Below are positions 15,116 through 22,510 of a DNA stretch of 22,510 bases, one piece after another (positions within the stretch are counted from its first letter, which is position 1; each line of letters begins with the position of its first letter). The notes under the pieces were generated by a model. That model was not told the origin of the DNA. It saw only the letters and a list, made by a program, of their open reading frames with translations, and did not search any database. Location of the stretch: positions 1 to 22,510 of the IMG/VR virus record IMGVR_UViG_3300046318_000013. One strand, 5' to 3'. This stretch comes from a virus. The position numbers and the translations under genes were made by a program.

Positions 15116-15705
15116 ATGTTATTACACCTGTTGACGGAACAAACAATATTCGTATTGCTGATTTTGTCCGCATCAATACTGGCGCACAGGTGTATAGGTT
15201 TTGTACCGCGCCTTCTAATATTACTGTCCCGGCAGTTGATGCTATTGCATTTGATGCAGTGGGTGCGTTGATGAAAGTTGGTGATGTTCAGCGAGACATT
15301 AAAAGTACGGGCAACGATACATCAGTTTCTTTGACCGGCATTGATACATCGGTTCTTGGATTTGTTTTAAGTAACACGGTCAAAGGCTCATATATCCAAC
15401 TTTGGCATGGATTTTTTGATACAGATGGCGCACTTATTACGACAGGTGGCACTGGTGGCTTGTATCAATTCTTTAGTGGATATGTTACATCATTCAGCAT
15501 TCAAGAAAACTGGATGGAGGAAGCTCGTACTTTTGTTGGCACAGTTCAGATTGGCGCGTCAAGTACGCAAATGACTTTGCAAAATACCACTTCTGGCCGA
15601 TACACAAATGATGATAGTTGGCAGTTTTTTAATAATGGTGATTCAAGCATGAACCGAGTCAGTTTTATTGAAACAATTGCCTACCAATTTGGGAAACGCG
15701 AATGA
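15112..15705 (+). CDS. Tail-tip protein, DUF2163-like
   Basis: This 197-residue protein is likely part of the tail tip. It shows a pattern known from DUF2163-like phage proteins: VYRFCTAPSNITV near residue 23, a DAVGALMKVGDVQRDIK block, TSVSLTGIDTSVLGFVLSN, and SYIQLWHGFFD at about 95-107 (the 'G..v.i..gf' strand). The C-terminus is a separate beta section (FSGYVTSFSIQENWMEEART). It overlaps the previous and the next gene by 4 nt each (ATGA). The match was recognised by eye and is moderate. Confidence 0.6.
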   Translation: MNVITPVDGTNNIRIADFVRINTGAQVYRFCTAPSNITVPAVDAIAFDAVGALMKVGDVQRDIKSTGNDTSVSLTGIDTSVLGFVLSNTVKGSYIQLWHGFFDTDGALITTGGTGGLYQFFSGYVTSFSIQENWMEEARTFVGTVQIGASSTQMTLQNTTSGRYTNDDSWQFFNNGDSSMNRVSFIETIAYQFGKRE

Positions 15706-16148
15706 TTCGCAAAGCAACTCGTTTTGACATTTCGAGCATCATGGATATGTTGCGTCGATATAGAAATGAAACGCCTTTAGATTTTTTGCGAGATGCCGAC
15801 GATGCCGAGTATGTTGGGAATATGCTGAATGAGCTTATTGCCGGGCGTGGAGTTGTGTTGATCGCCGAGATTGACGGGAAGGCCGCAGGGATGATGATTG
15901 CGGCAGTCATGCCAAGCATTTGGTCACCGAAGCATTTTGTGCTGACAGAGTTTGCTTATTGGGTTGAGCCGGAACACCGTGGCGGCACTGCCGGGTACAG
16001 GCTGTTGCGAGCATACTTGGATGAAGCAATTGCGCTGAAAGATGCTGGCCGAATTTGCAACGCCTTCATCAGCAAAATGGTGAATAGTCCTGACCTGAAG
16101 TACAGTAGGTTTGGGTTTTCAAAACTTGAAGAATTTTGGGTGATCTGA
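15702..16148 (+). CDS. GNAT-family acetyltransferase-like protein in the tail module
   Basis: This 148-residue protein looks like a GNAT N-acetyltransferase. It shows a starting strand (MIRKATRFDISSIMDMLRRY), a central strand AGMMIAAVM, and the acetyl-CoA-binding motif in FAYWVEPEHRGGTAGYRLL, with R93-G94-G95-T96-A97-G98 as the expected pyrophosphate-binding loop. It ends with KYSRFGFSKLEEFWVI, the typical GNAT C-terminal strand. The substrate is unknown. It lies between two tail-tip genes with a 4-nt overlap upstream and 1 nt spacing downstream, so it is expressed with the tail. It could modify a tail or host protein, a cell-surface sugar, or a small molecule. Nothing in the sequence decides. 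Confidence 0.83.
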   Translation: MIRKATRFDISSIMDMLRRYRNETPLDFLRDADDAEYVGNMLNELIAGRGVVLIAEIDGKAAGMMIAAVMPSIWSPKHFVLTEFAYWVEPEHRGGTAGYRLLRAYLDEAIALKDAGRICNAFISKMVNSPDLKYSRFGFSKLEEFWVI

Positions 16149-16149
16149 T

Positions 16150-19100
16150 ATGCCGGGTTCAATTATTGCTGTTAAACTTTTTGGGCTTGCTGCTGGAAGT
16201 ATCGCGGCAGCGGTTGTTGGATTCGCCATCAACCTTGTTGTATCTCGCATCATTGCAAGTGCTGCATCACCAGATACAAACACACAAAACGCAAATCCCG
16301 GAAATCGTCAGCAGGTTCCACCAGCAGGCAGCAACAAGCTACCAGTGATTTACGGAAGTGCTTATGTCGGCGGCGTCATCACAGATTTAACAATCAGCAG
16401 TGACAACCAAACGATGTATTACTGCTTGGCTTTGTCTGAAGTAACAAACACCGAAAACGGCGGCACTGGAGATACATTTACTTTTGGCAATGTATATTGG
16501 GGTGGCAAGCGTTGTGTATTTGATGGTACAGATCAGACAAAGGTTGTTTCTTTGCTTGACGAGTCCACAGGGCAATCGCAAACCAACGTCAATGGCAATC
16601 TGTTCATTTACTTATACCGCAACGGCTCATATCAACCGGCCAACAGCTCAACGTCAGCAATTTCCGTGATGAGCACAACAGGTTTGACTTATGCTTGGGA
16701 TTCATCCAAGCTGATGAGCAACTGTGTTTTTGCTATTGTTAAATTGATTTACAACTCAGATGCCGGTTTGACTGGCATCCAGCAAACGCGGTTTCAGATC
16801 ACCAATTCAAGAACAGCCCCCGGTGATTGTTTTACCGATTTCCTGCAATCCGCACGATATGGCGCAGGCATTCCTGCCGCTCAAATTGACTCTACAAGTC
16901 TTGCTGCTTTAAATGCTTACTGTTCAGGAGCTTTTACTTATGCGCCATATTCAGGTGGCACAGCAACATTTCCAAGATTCAGATTTGATGGTAGTTTGGA
17001 CACTGCAAACACCGTGATGACAAATATGCAAAACATGGCCGCATCATGTGATTGCTTATTGCGTTACAACGAACTGACAGCAAAATGGGGCGTTATTGTC
17101 CAATCGCCAACATATACCGTGGCAATGGCAATCAATGACAGTAATATGGTTTCTGCATTGCAAATCACGCCCACTGATTTGTCCAGCACACCAAATATCA
17201 TTGAATCCAAATTTGCAAACGGAAGCGAAAAAGACACGTTTGCGTCTGCGGTGTTTAGCCTTGCTCAAACAGCACCTTCACTGCTTTACCCCAATGAGCC
17301 TGTCAACAAACAATCGGTGACATTGCCTTTGGTGAATAGTGATGTTCGGGCGCAATATATCGCACAACGATTGCTGAAAGCGGGGCGTGAAGATTTGATC
17401 GTCAAAGTCACCATCAGTTTTGCTGGATTGCAGCTTGAAGCCGGTGACATTGTGACGCTGACCAGCCCAAACTACGGCTGGACAAACAAGCTGTTCAGAA
17501 TTTCGCAGGTCACAGAGACATTCACGGATGATGGTCAAATCACGGCTGCACTCACATTGATGGAATATAACTCCACGGTATATGACGATATTCCAATCAC
17601 GCAGTTCACGCCAGCACCAAACACAGGTATTCCGTCACCTTTGGTCTTTGGGGCTGTATATCAGCCATCCATAGTCAATCAGTACCCCAATGCGGCGAAC
17701 CCGTCATTTGGCGTATCCGTGACGGCGGCATCAAGCGGCGTGAGCCAATATGCTGAAGTCTGGTATTCCGCATACAGCAGCCCGTCAGAATCGCAAAGAA
17801 TTTTTGCGGGAACAACCGCAGTCAGATCGGCTGGCAATCCATATATACCCGGTTCAAGTATGGGTGTTGTGACGCTTGAGAACATCCCGCAAGGAAATTG
17901 GTATTTCTTTGTGAGAATGGCAAACTCACTTGGAACAAGTCAGTTCAGCCCGGCAAGCGGCGTCCTTCAATGGCGTCCAACTACATTCCAGTTTTCCGGG
18001 CGATACATTGGCCTTGCCTATGCAGACAGCAGTACCGGCACAGGAATTTCAGACAATCCAAGAGGCAAAGCCTACTATGGGTTGTGGAACACGGACACAC
18101 TGCCTTCATACTCAACAGACCCAACTTTGTACACATGGTATTTGGCGCAACCAACATTTGGCACTAACGTGTATCTCGCATATTGCAATCGAAGCAGCAG
18201 GAAGTTTAGTTTTGCCACTGACTTTGCGGCATATGCGGCTGGCACGGCGGCGTTTGTTCCTACAACAGCAGCTTTGTATGACCCAAGCATCTGGTCATCG
18301 TTGCCGGACGGCAACAACGTGATTGATTTGGATGCTCGCACGGGTCAGTTGATTACCACCGGAACAACAACCATTGGTTCGGGCGAGATTGCGATCACAA
18401 ACAGCACTGACGGAAGAATTGTTGCTCAATTGGCAACGCTGCTTGATTTCGGGACTGGTGTTTCTCAAAAGACTAGCACCGTTGCTCAGTTGACCATTGA
18501 CCAATATGGTCGTGTGTTGGGATTTGTTTCGCCTGACGATTTCAAATACACGCTGTATGAAGCTGTTGCAACGGCAGGACAAACCGTATTCACGCCCACA
18601 GCGCGAAGTGCTTCATACATAGTTGGCCAATGTCTTGTGTTCCGCAATGGTGTAATGTTGGACGAAACCGAATACACCGAGACAACAACAACCGTGACGC
18701 TTGGAACGGCTTGTGTTGTTGGAGAGATAATTGCCATCATCAGCATGAGCGCAGTGGCAAACGGCAACACATACGTCAATACTGGATTGACGGTTCAAAC
18801 AGTTGCCACGAGTTCAATTGTGTACAGCAGCGCAACCTTGCCAAATCAAAAAATCTATGCGGGAGACAAAATCACATTTGTCAACACTGGCACTCCAACG
18901 CAATACACGGTTTCCACTGTCAACTACACAACTCGCACAATTACGTTAACGACCACTTTGAGTGGGGTATCTGCTGGAGCATCGGTATTCCAATATCGTG
19001 TGGCGTCTTCCGCATATCGTCCAATGAGCCGTTGGACTGTCAATTTGTCTAACCAGACCGATTACACGCCAACTGAATGGGCGTTCAGGTCTGGCTATGA

Positions 19101-19452
19101 AAAACTGTTCCTCAATGGCACTGCGGTCAATGAATACGACTATGACCTCACGGGCACTTTGAGCTTCATCCAGAATGTAAGCGGGCTTGTCACCAACATC
19201 CAATTCGCAGAAAATATCTTGACAACGCCAATTGGGGCTTCACAAACCGTGACTGCCAACACAGTGGCGGGCGTAACAACATATTCATTCAGCTACAACG
19301 CCTTGGCTTTTGAGTTGTATTTGAATGGAAGTTTGATAGAACAGGGGACAGATTATTCAACATCAACAGGGTTGTACACATTGGCATACACGCCAGCCAC
19401 AAGCACCACAATGCTTCAACAAACCACTTATCAACGAACAGGGGCAGCATAA
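16150..19452 (+). CDS. Tail hub / host-specificity protein (gpJ-like)
   Basis: This 1100-residue protein is the central tail-tip protein. It starts with a hydrophobic stretch (residues about 5-38, with GLAAGSIAAAVVGFAINLVV) like the gpI-type segment that precedes the hub. Next come LPVIYGSAYVGGVITD (64-79) and YYCLALSEV (90-98), resembling the gpJ-family beginning. Then follow a typical PGDCFTDFLQSARYGAGIPA segment at about 225-245 and beta-domain hub parts up to about 480. The C-terminal half holds fibronectin-like and repeated fibre domains, including blocks with FRNGVMLDETEYTE, LFLNGTAVNEYDYD and LYLNGSLIEQGTDY, apparently successive copies of one small domain. It probably binds the host receptor. 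Confidence 0.85.
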   Translation: MPGSIIAVKLFGLAAGSIAAAVVGFAINLVVSRIIASAASPDTNTQNANPGNRQQVPPAGSNKLPVIYGSAYVGGVITDLTISSDNQTMYYCLALSEVTNTENGGTGDTFTFGNVYWGGKRCVFDGTDQTKVVSLLDESTGQSQTNVNGNLFIYLYRNGSYQPANSSTSAISVMSTTGLTYAWDSSKLMSNCVFAIVKLIYNSDAGLTGIQQTRFQITNSRTAPGDCFTDFLQSARYGAGIPAAQIDSTSLAALNAYCSGAFTYAPYSGGTATFPRFRFDGSLDTANTVMTNMQNMAASCDCLLRYNELTAKWGVIVQSPTYTVAMAINDSNMVSALQITPTDLSSTPNIIESKFANGSEKDTFASAVFSLAQTAPSLLYPNEPVNKQSVTLPLVNSDVRAQYIAQRLLKAGREDLIVKVTISFAGLQLEAGDIVTLTSPNYGWTNKLFRISQVTETFTDDGQITAALTLMEYNSTVYDDIPITQFTPAPNTGIPSPLVFGAVYQPSIVNQYPNAANPSFGVSVTAASSGVSQYAEVWYSAYSSPSESQRIFAGTTAVRSAGNPYIPGSSMGVVTLENIPQGNWYFFVRMANSLGTSQFSPASGVLQWRPTTFQFSGRYIGLAYADSSTGTGISDNPRGKAYYGLWNTDTLPSYSTDPTLYTWYLAQPTFGTNVYLAYCNRSSRKFSFATDFAAYAAGTAAFVPTTAALYDPSIWSSLPDGNNVIDLDARTGQLITTGTTTIGSGEIAITNSTDGRIVAQLATLLDFGTGVSQKTSTVAQLTIDQYGRVLGFVSPDDFKYTLYEAVATAGQTVFTPTARSASYIVGQCLVFRNGVMLDETEYTETTTTVTLGTACVVGEIIAIISMSAVANGNTYVNTGLTVQTVATSSIVYSSATLPNQKIYAGDKITFVNTGTPTQYTVSTVNYTTRTITLTTTLSGVSAGASVFQYRVASSAYRPMSRWTVNLSNQTDYTPTEWAFRSGYEKLFLNGTAVNEYDYDLTGTLSFIQNVSGLVTNIQFAENILTTPIGASQTVTANTVAGVTTYSFSYNALAFELYLNGSLIEQGTDYSTSTGLYTLAYTPATSTTMLQQTTYQRTGAA

Positions 19453-20274
19453 ATGACAGCAGCACTTAATTTGGGATTGCTTGCAAACAACGTCAATAGC
19501 AGCGGTCAAGTTTCTTTGACAGCCGCAGTTTCTGGAGCTTTGCCAACAGCCAACGGCGGAACAGGCTTGTCCGCACCCGGCATTGCTGGCAACGTCCTAA
19601 TCAGCAACGGAACTATTTGGACATCTGGATTGCCCACATATATTGGTGGGCGCGGTCAACTTTTTACATCCACTGGCACGTTTACCGTTCCGGCAGGCAT
19701 CACGGCAGTCAAAGTCACTGTTGTTGGCGGTGGTGGTGGTGGTGGCGGCGGCCAAGGCTGTGGCGGGTGTGGAGGTGCTGGCGGAGGTGTCGCGATTAAA
19801 TATATAACAGGACTTACATCTGGCTCAACCGTTACGGCAACTGTTGGCGGCGGCGGTACTGGTGTTTCTTCTGGAACCGGGACTACTGGTGGCACATCAT
19901 CTTTTGGTGCGTATTGTTCTGCTTCTGGAGGCGCGGGTGGGCTTGTTCTTCCCACTGCATACGCAACACCGGGCGTTGGTTCATCTGGTGATTTGAATTA
20001 CACAGGTGGTTACGGGCAAAATGGTGACCCATGCATTAGCTTTAGTGGAGGTGGCGGTGGTGCAGGCAATGCTACTGCCCCCTCTAATACAAGCGGATTC
20101 CGTTTTGGTCTAGGAGGCTTTTTTGGTGGAGTCGGAGGAGCCGGAAGACCAAGCGGCAGTTATGGAAACGGAAATTCAGCAACTGGTTATGGTAATGGCG
20201 GCGGTGGAGGTCTTTCCAACGCTGCTGTAGCGGGCGGCGCTGGTACTGCTGGCGCAATTCTTGTGGAGTGGTGA
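19453..20274 (+). CDS. Glycine-rich tail fibre protein
   Basis: This 273-residue protein starts immediately after the hub stop. Residues 1-60 are a fibre-type connector (LPTANGGTGLSAPGIAGNVL), widespread in phage tail fibres. From about residue 75 there is a Gly-rich domain: TSTGTFTVPAGITAVKVTVV, nine consecutive Gly, then many Gly-Gly-x patches with a CGGCGG. The rest has long Gly/Ser/Asn tracts that can form polyglycine-type packed helices, as described in some phage receptor adhesins. It is likely a receptor-contacting tip. The two Cys in CGGCGG are notable in such a Gly-rich context. Confidence 0.8.
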   Translation: MTAALNLGLLANNVNSSGQVSLTAAVSGALPTANGGTGLSAPGIAGNVLISNGTIWTSGLPTYIGGRGQLFTSTGTFTVPAGITAVKVTVVGGGGGGGGGQGCGGCGGAGGGVAIKYITGLTSGSTVTATVGGGGTGVSSGTGTTGGTSSFGAYCSASGGAGGLVLPTAYATPGVGSSGDLNYTGGYGQNGDPCISFSGGGGGAGNATAPSNTSGFRFGLGGFFGGVGGAGRPSGSYGNGNSATGYGNGGGGGLSNAAVAGGAGTAGAILVEW

Positions 20275-20276
20275 AA

Positions 20277-20504
20277 ATGAAAAACGCTTTAATTTGTCCC
20301 AATCAGCCAGTGGAAACTGGTTATCGTGTGGCTGAAGTCGCGGATGCCACTTTTGAAGTTGCATCCCCTTTGTTTTGGGTGTTGTGCGCTGATGATGTTG
20401 TGGCTGACCAATTTTGGTACGACCCAAGCGACAACACGATCAAACCTGTTCCTGTGCCACCAGAGCCTGAACAACCAACAATTCAAGGAGCGCAATCGTT
20501 GTGA
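20277..20504 (+). CDS. Conserved-looking small phage protein of unknown function
   Basis: This 75-residue protein uses the ATG at 20277, with GGAG 8 nt upstream, not the GTG at 20268. It has a strongly patterned sequence: PVETGYRVAEVADATFEVA, then PLFWVLCADDVVADQFWYDP, ending with a Pro-rich tail (PVPVPPEPEQP). I recall small proteins with this FWV-C-DDVVAD pattern beside fibre genes in environmental phages, but I cannot assign a role. The following gene starts with a GTG overlapping its stop by 4 nt. It may be a fibre accessory or chaperone. Confidence 0.6.
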   Translation: MKNALICPNQPVETGYRVAEVADATFEVASPLFWVLCADDVVADQFWYDPSDNTIKPVPVPPEPEQPTIQGAQSL

Positions 20505-20779
20505 ACCCTGTCTCGCCTGTTTTTTCGGTTACACAAGACGGGACCATCCTGAATGTGTATCACGCAAAGAAAACCCAAGGCTTGCCGCGCCATAAGCATG
20601 TTTACTCTCATTTGACCATGTGTCATGCAGGCAGCATTATTGTGCGTAAGGAAGGCAGGCAGCTAGTCATGACCAAAGACACGCAGCCCGTCAACCTTGC
20701 CGCCAATGAATGGCATGAAATTGAGGCGCTGGAGGACGGGACAGTGTTTGTTAACGTCTTTGCAGAAGGCAAGTATTAA
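20501..20779 (+). CDS. Small cupin-fold protein
   Basis: This 92-residue protein has a single cupin-like barrel. The metal-binding type motif is GLPRHKHVYSHLTMCHAGS, with H31 and H33 as HxH, H37 in place of the usual Glu, and G44. A second motif is NLAANEWHEIEALEDGTVFVN, with H72 as the fourth expected ligand. The start is a GTG with AAGGAG about 10 nt upstream, overlapping the previous stop by 4 nt. Cupins bind metals, sugars or small molecules, and here the role is unknown. In a fibre region a sugar or metal-dependent part of receptor binding is possible, but a stand-alone enzyme is also possible. Confidence 0.65.
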   Translation: MNPVSPVFSVTQDGTILNVYHAKKTQGLPRHKHVYSHLTMCHAGSIIVRKEGRQLVMTKDTQPVNLAANEWHEIEALEDGTVFVNVFAEGKY

Positions 20780-20832
20780 GGCATAATTTACAAAACAAGA
20801 CAGCATCCGTACCCCGTAAGTGCATGGGGAAC
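20759..20832 (+). promoter_or_regulatory. Candidate promoter and hairpin leader before the late fibre genes
   Basis: A -35-like TTTGCA at 20759-20764 and a -10-like CATAAT at 20782-20787 are spaced by 17 nt, and lie at the end of the cupin gene and the start of the only non-coding gap in this part (20780-20859). A weak hairpin (GT-A-CCCC at 20809-20815 with GGGG-A-AC at 20826-20832, one A/A mismatch) lies in the leader ahead of the ribosome site GGGGAA of the next gene. This suggests separate control of the fibre genes, but consensus matches this weak can arise by chance. Confidence 0.32.
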
Positions 20833-20859
20833 GTCACCACCCGAGAACTGGGGAATTTA

Positions 20860-21348
20860 ATGTCAGTCTTCAACAAAAACACACTGGCGCAGGTCAGTGG
20901 CTTCGATAATCCAATTTTGGCTGGCGAACTTGTGTTCGGTCAGAATACATTTTGGAATCTCACGTTTACCAATTCCAATTCAGGTCTTCCAATTGACCTG
21001 ACAGCGGCAACGATTGATGCTCAGATCGTTCGCCGCAATGTCTCAAATGTTCAAGATACTCGAAATGGTCTGACGTTTGATATTGCGGATTACACGCCTA
21101 CACCTACAGCGATTCCATTGACTGTGACCAACATTGTTGGTGCGGCTGGAACTTGTACGCTGGTCATTGACTCTGATGCTTGGGGATTGATTGATACTGA
21201 CGTCCAGCTTGAAATCAATGCTCAAAACTGCGTTGGTTATTCTGGCCGAGTCAAAGTCTCGTTTCCTGCAACTGGTTCAACCCCTGCGGATGACAGCATC
21301 ATTTTCTTGCTGTTTTTGATTCGCTCTGATGGCATCGTGGTTGTATGA
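20860..21348 (+). CDS. Baseplate/fibre adaptor-like protein (BppU N-terminal-like Ig fold)
   Basis: This 162-residue protein was started at ATG 20860 because GGGGAA lies 5 nt upstream; an upstream ATG at 20824 would add a poor 12-residue extension. It is beta-rich and patterned like phage fibre adaptor domains: [20 protein letters not shown] followed by [14 protein letters not shown], with an ending [18 protein letters not shown]. Such domains often attach a receptor-binding fibre to the tail, and the collagen-like protein starts by ATGA overlap at its end. So it probably anchors or partners that fibre. The sequence shows no enzyme motif. Confidence 0.6.
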   Translation: MSVFNKNTLAQVSGFDNPILAGELVFGQNTFWNLTFTNSNSGLPIDLTAATIDAQIVRRNVSNVQDTRNGLTFDIADYTPTPTAIPLTVTNIVGAAGTCTLVIDSDAWGLIDTDVQLEINAQNCVGYSGRVKVSFPATGSTPADDSIIFLLFLIRSDGIVVV

Positions 21349-22510
21349 GCAAGGGCGTAATCATTTCCCCGGCTAACAGGGGCGTCCAAGTTGTTGTTAC
21401 TGACGAACAAAATGTGCAACTACTGGTTGATGGCAATCGAAACGTCAGCCTCGAAGTCATATCGCAACCTCGTACTGAAGTATTGGTTGATAAGGGTGTT
21501 TCTGGGCCTCTTGGACCGACTGGACCAACCGGTGCTCAATCAACAGTTCCCGGTCCGACAGGTCCAACAGGAGCAGCTTCCACAGCAGTAGGACCAACTG
21601 GACCGACAGGTTCAATAGGTTTGACTGGTGCAACTGGCCCTACAGGTGCTGACTCTACGATTGCTGGCCCAACTGGCCCAACTGGCTCTATTGGTTTGAC
21701 CGGTGCAACTGGTCCCACTGGAGCGAATTCAACAGTTGCTGGACCAACCGGTCCAACTGGATCAAATGGTTTGACCGGCCCAACTGGACCGACAGGTGCG
21801 GCATCTACTATTGCCGGTCCTACTGGCCCAACCGGGTCTACTGGAGCTGCTTCCACGGTAGCAGGGCCAACTGGTCCAACTGGCGCTCAAGGAATTCAGG
21901 GCATTGCTGGCCCAACTGGCCCTACAGGTTCAACTGGCGCTGCTTCTACTGTTGCCGGACCTACTGGCCCAACTGGGGCTACAGGCGCAGCATCTACGGT
22001 TGCTGGACCAACCGGTCCAACTGGACCAACTGGCGCAGATTCCACTATTGCTGGCCCAACTGGCCCTACGGGAGCTGCCGGGGCCGCATCTACTGTAGCG
22101 GGGCCAACTGGCCCAACTGGAGCCACAGGGGCTGCTTCAACAATTGCTGGCCCAACCGGACCAACTGGTGCTACAGGAGCAAACTCTACAGTTGCTGGAC
22201 CGACCGGTCCCACCGGTGCAACCGGAGCAGCGTCTACTGTGGCTGGCCCAACGGGGCCAACTGGCGCTACGGGAGCTGATTCAACAGTCGCTGGACCAAC
22301 TGGTCCAACCGGCGCTACGGGTGCGGCTTCTACAATTGCCGGTCCTACAGGTCCAACTGGTTCAACTGGTTTGACCGGCCCGACAGGTCCAACCGGTGCA
22401 GATTCCACAATTGCTGGCCCAACTGGCCCAACAGGCCCGGCTGGTTCTGCTTCTGCTGGTGGATCAAATACGCAAGTCCAATTTAACAGTTCTGGCACAT
22501 TGGCTGGTTC
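21345..22510 (+). CDS. Collagen-like tail fibre protein, 3' end beyond the window
   Basis: The frame starts at ATG 21345 and runs off the window edge with at least 388 codons. Residues 1 to about 53 are a small beta domain ([20 protein letters not shown] and on). Then comes a long Gly-X-Y repeat rich in Pro and Thr (GPTGPTG), with non-collagen interruptions such as AASTVA. The stretch ends near 22445, followed by a [17 protein letters not shown] segment, a common phage motif that precedes a fibre head domain. The head is not in the window. The trimeric collagen-like shaft would give a long rigid or semi-rigid fibre. The gene is translationally coupled to the adaptor gene. Confidence 0.86.
   Translation, partial: MSKGVIISPANRGVQVVVTDEQNVQLLVDGNRNVSLEVISQPRTEVLVDKGVSGPLGPTGPTGAQSTVPGPTGPTGAASTAVGPTGPTGSIGLTGATGPTGADSTIAGPTGPTGSIGLTGATGPTGANSTVAGPTGPTGSNGLTGPTGPTGAASTIAGPTGPTGSTGAASTVAGPTGPTGAQGIQGIAGPTGPTGSTGAASTVAGPTGPTGATGAASTVAGPTGPTGPTGADSTIAGPTGPTGAAGAASTVAGPTGPTGATGAASTIAGPTGPTGATGANSTVAGPTGPTGATGAASTVAGPTGPTGATGADSTVAGPTGPTGATGAASTIAGPTGPTGSTGLTGPTGPTGADSTIAGPTGPTGPAGSASAGGSNTQVQFNSSGTLAG
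21504..22445 (+). repeat. Collagen-like repeat, mainly 16-residue units (48 bp)
   Basis: Most units have the form [10 protein letters not shown] followed by A/D/N-STVA or A/D/N-STIA, 16 residues or 48 bp. I count about sixteen ST-containing units, with a few variants ([15 protein letters not shown]). Because 16 is not a multiple of three, the Gly-every-third register is broken once per unit. Codons vary between the units, although the protein is repeated. Confidence 0.85.

Noticed and set aside
20824-20859. Upstream ATG at 20824 as start of the adaptor gene
   Set aside because: GGGGAA sits at the right distance before ATG 20860, while 20824 lacks a site and lies inside the leader hairpin.
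21504-22445. CRISPR array or satellite because of regular 48-bp units
   Set aside because: No spacers, repeats differ in codons, and the whole region is one open collagen-like frame.
21896-22498. 200-codon minus-strand frame rich in Pro-Val-Gly-Pro
   Set aside because: It is the antisense of the Gly-Pro-Thr repeat (GPTGPTG codons read backwards give similar repeats), so it is a by-product.

Overview
This window is the structural (virion morphogenesis) module of a tailed double-stranded DNA phage or prophage. About two dozen genes lie on the plus strand, tightly packed, often with 1-4 nt overlaps. The head genes are of the HK97 type: a P27-like small terminase, a large terminase with ATPase and nuclease motifs, an HK97-type portal, an S78-type prohead protease and an HK97-fold capsid protein. 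The tail genes are of the lambda type: a G/GT chaperone pair with a canonical -1 slippery heptamer, a tape measure with a lambda-H-like C-terminus and a gpJ-like hub. This points to a siphovirus of a Gram-negative, probably proteobacterial, host. Nothing in the window fixes the species. No integrase, replication, lysis or tRNA genes are visible.

Layout. 1-317 has no confident gene and may hold the packaging (cos) region. 318-4711 carries terminase small and large subunits, portal and protease. A 139-nt gap before the protease contains a strong hairpin whose 3' arm can instead pair with the protease ribosome binding site. 4714-7750 carries a full-length capsid protein, a terminator-like hairpin, a free-standing GIY-YIG homing endonuclease, and a second, shorter capsid paralogue without the N-terminal scaffold-like region. 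7753-9189 carries three head-tail joining proteins. 9220-10242 carries two tandem major tail (tube) protein paralogues. 10242-11466 carries two small unknown proteins and the frameshifted chaperone gene. 11468-14433 carries an HK97 gp10-like protein in an unusual position and the tape measure. 14435-19452 carries two tail-tip proteins, a GNAT-like acetyltransferase and an 1100-aa hub protein. 19453-22510 carries a glycine-rich fibre protein, a small unknown, a small cupin, a putative promoter and leader, a baseplate/fibre adaptor-like protein, and a collagen-like fibre that runs off the end.

How it works together: terminase packages DNA through the portal into a protease-matured HK97-type head. 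The connector, closure and terminator proteins join it to a tube built under control of the tape measure and the G/GT chaperones. The hub, glycine-rich and collagen-like proteins form the host-contacting tip. The most unusual feature is that both major building blocks, capsid and tail tube, are present as tandem diverged paralogues, with a homing endonuclease between the capsid pair. In the tail pair, 25 of 49 core codons differ synonymously and only one amino acid differs, so both copies appear to be under selection.
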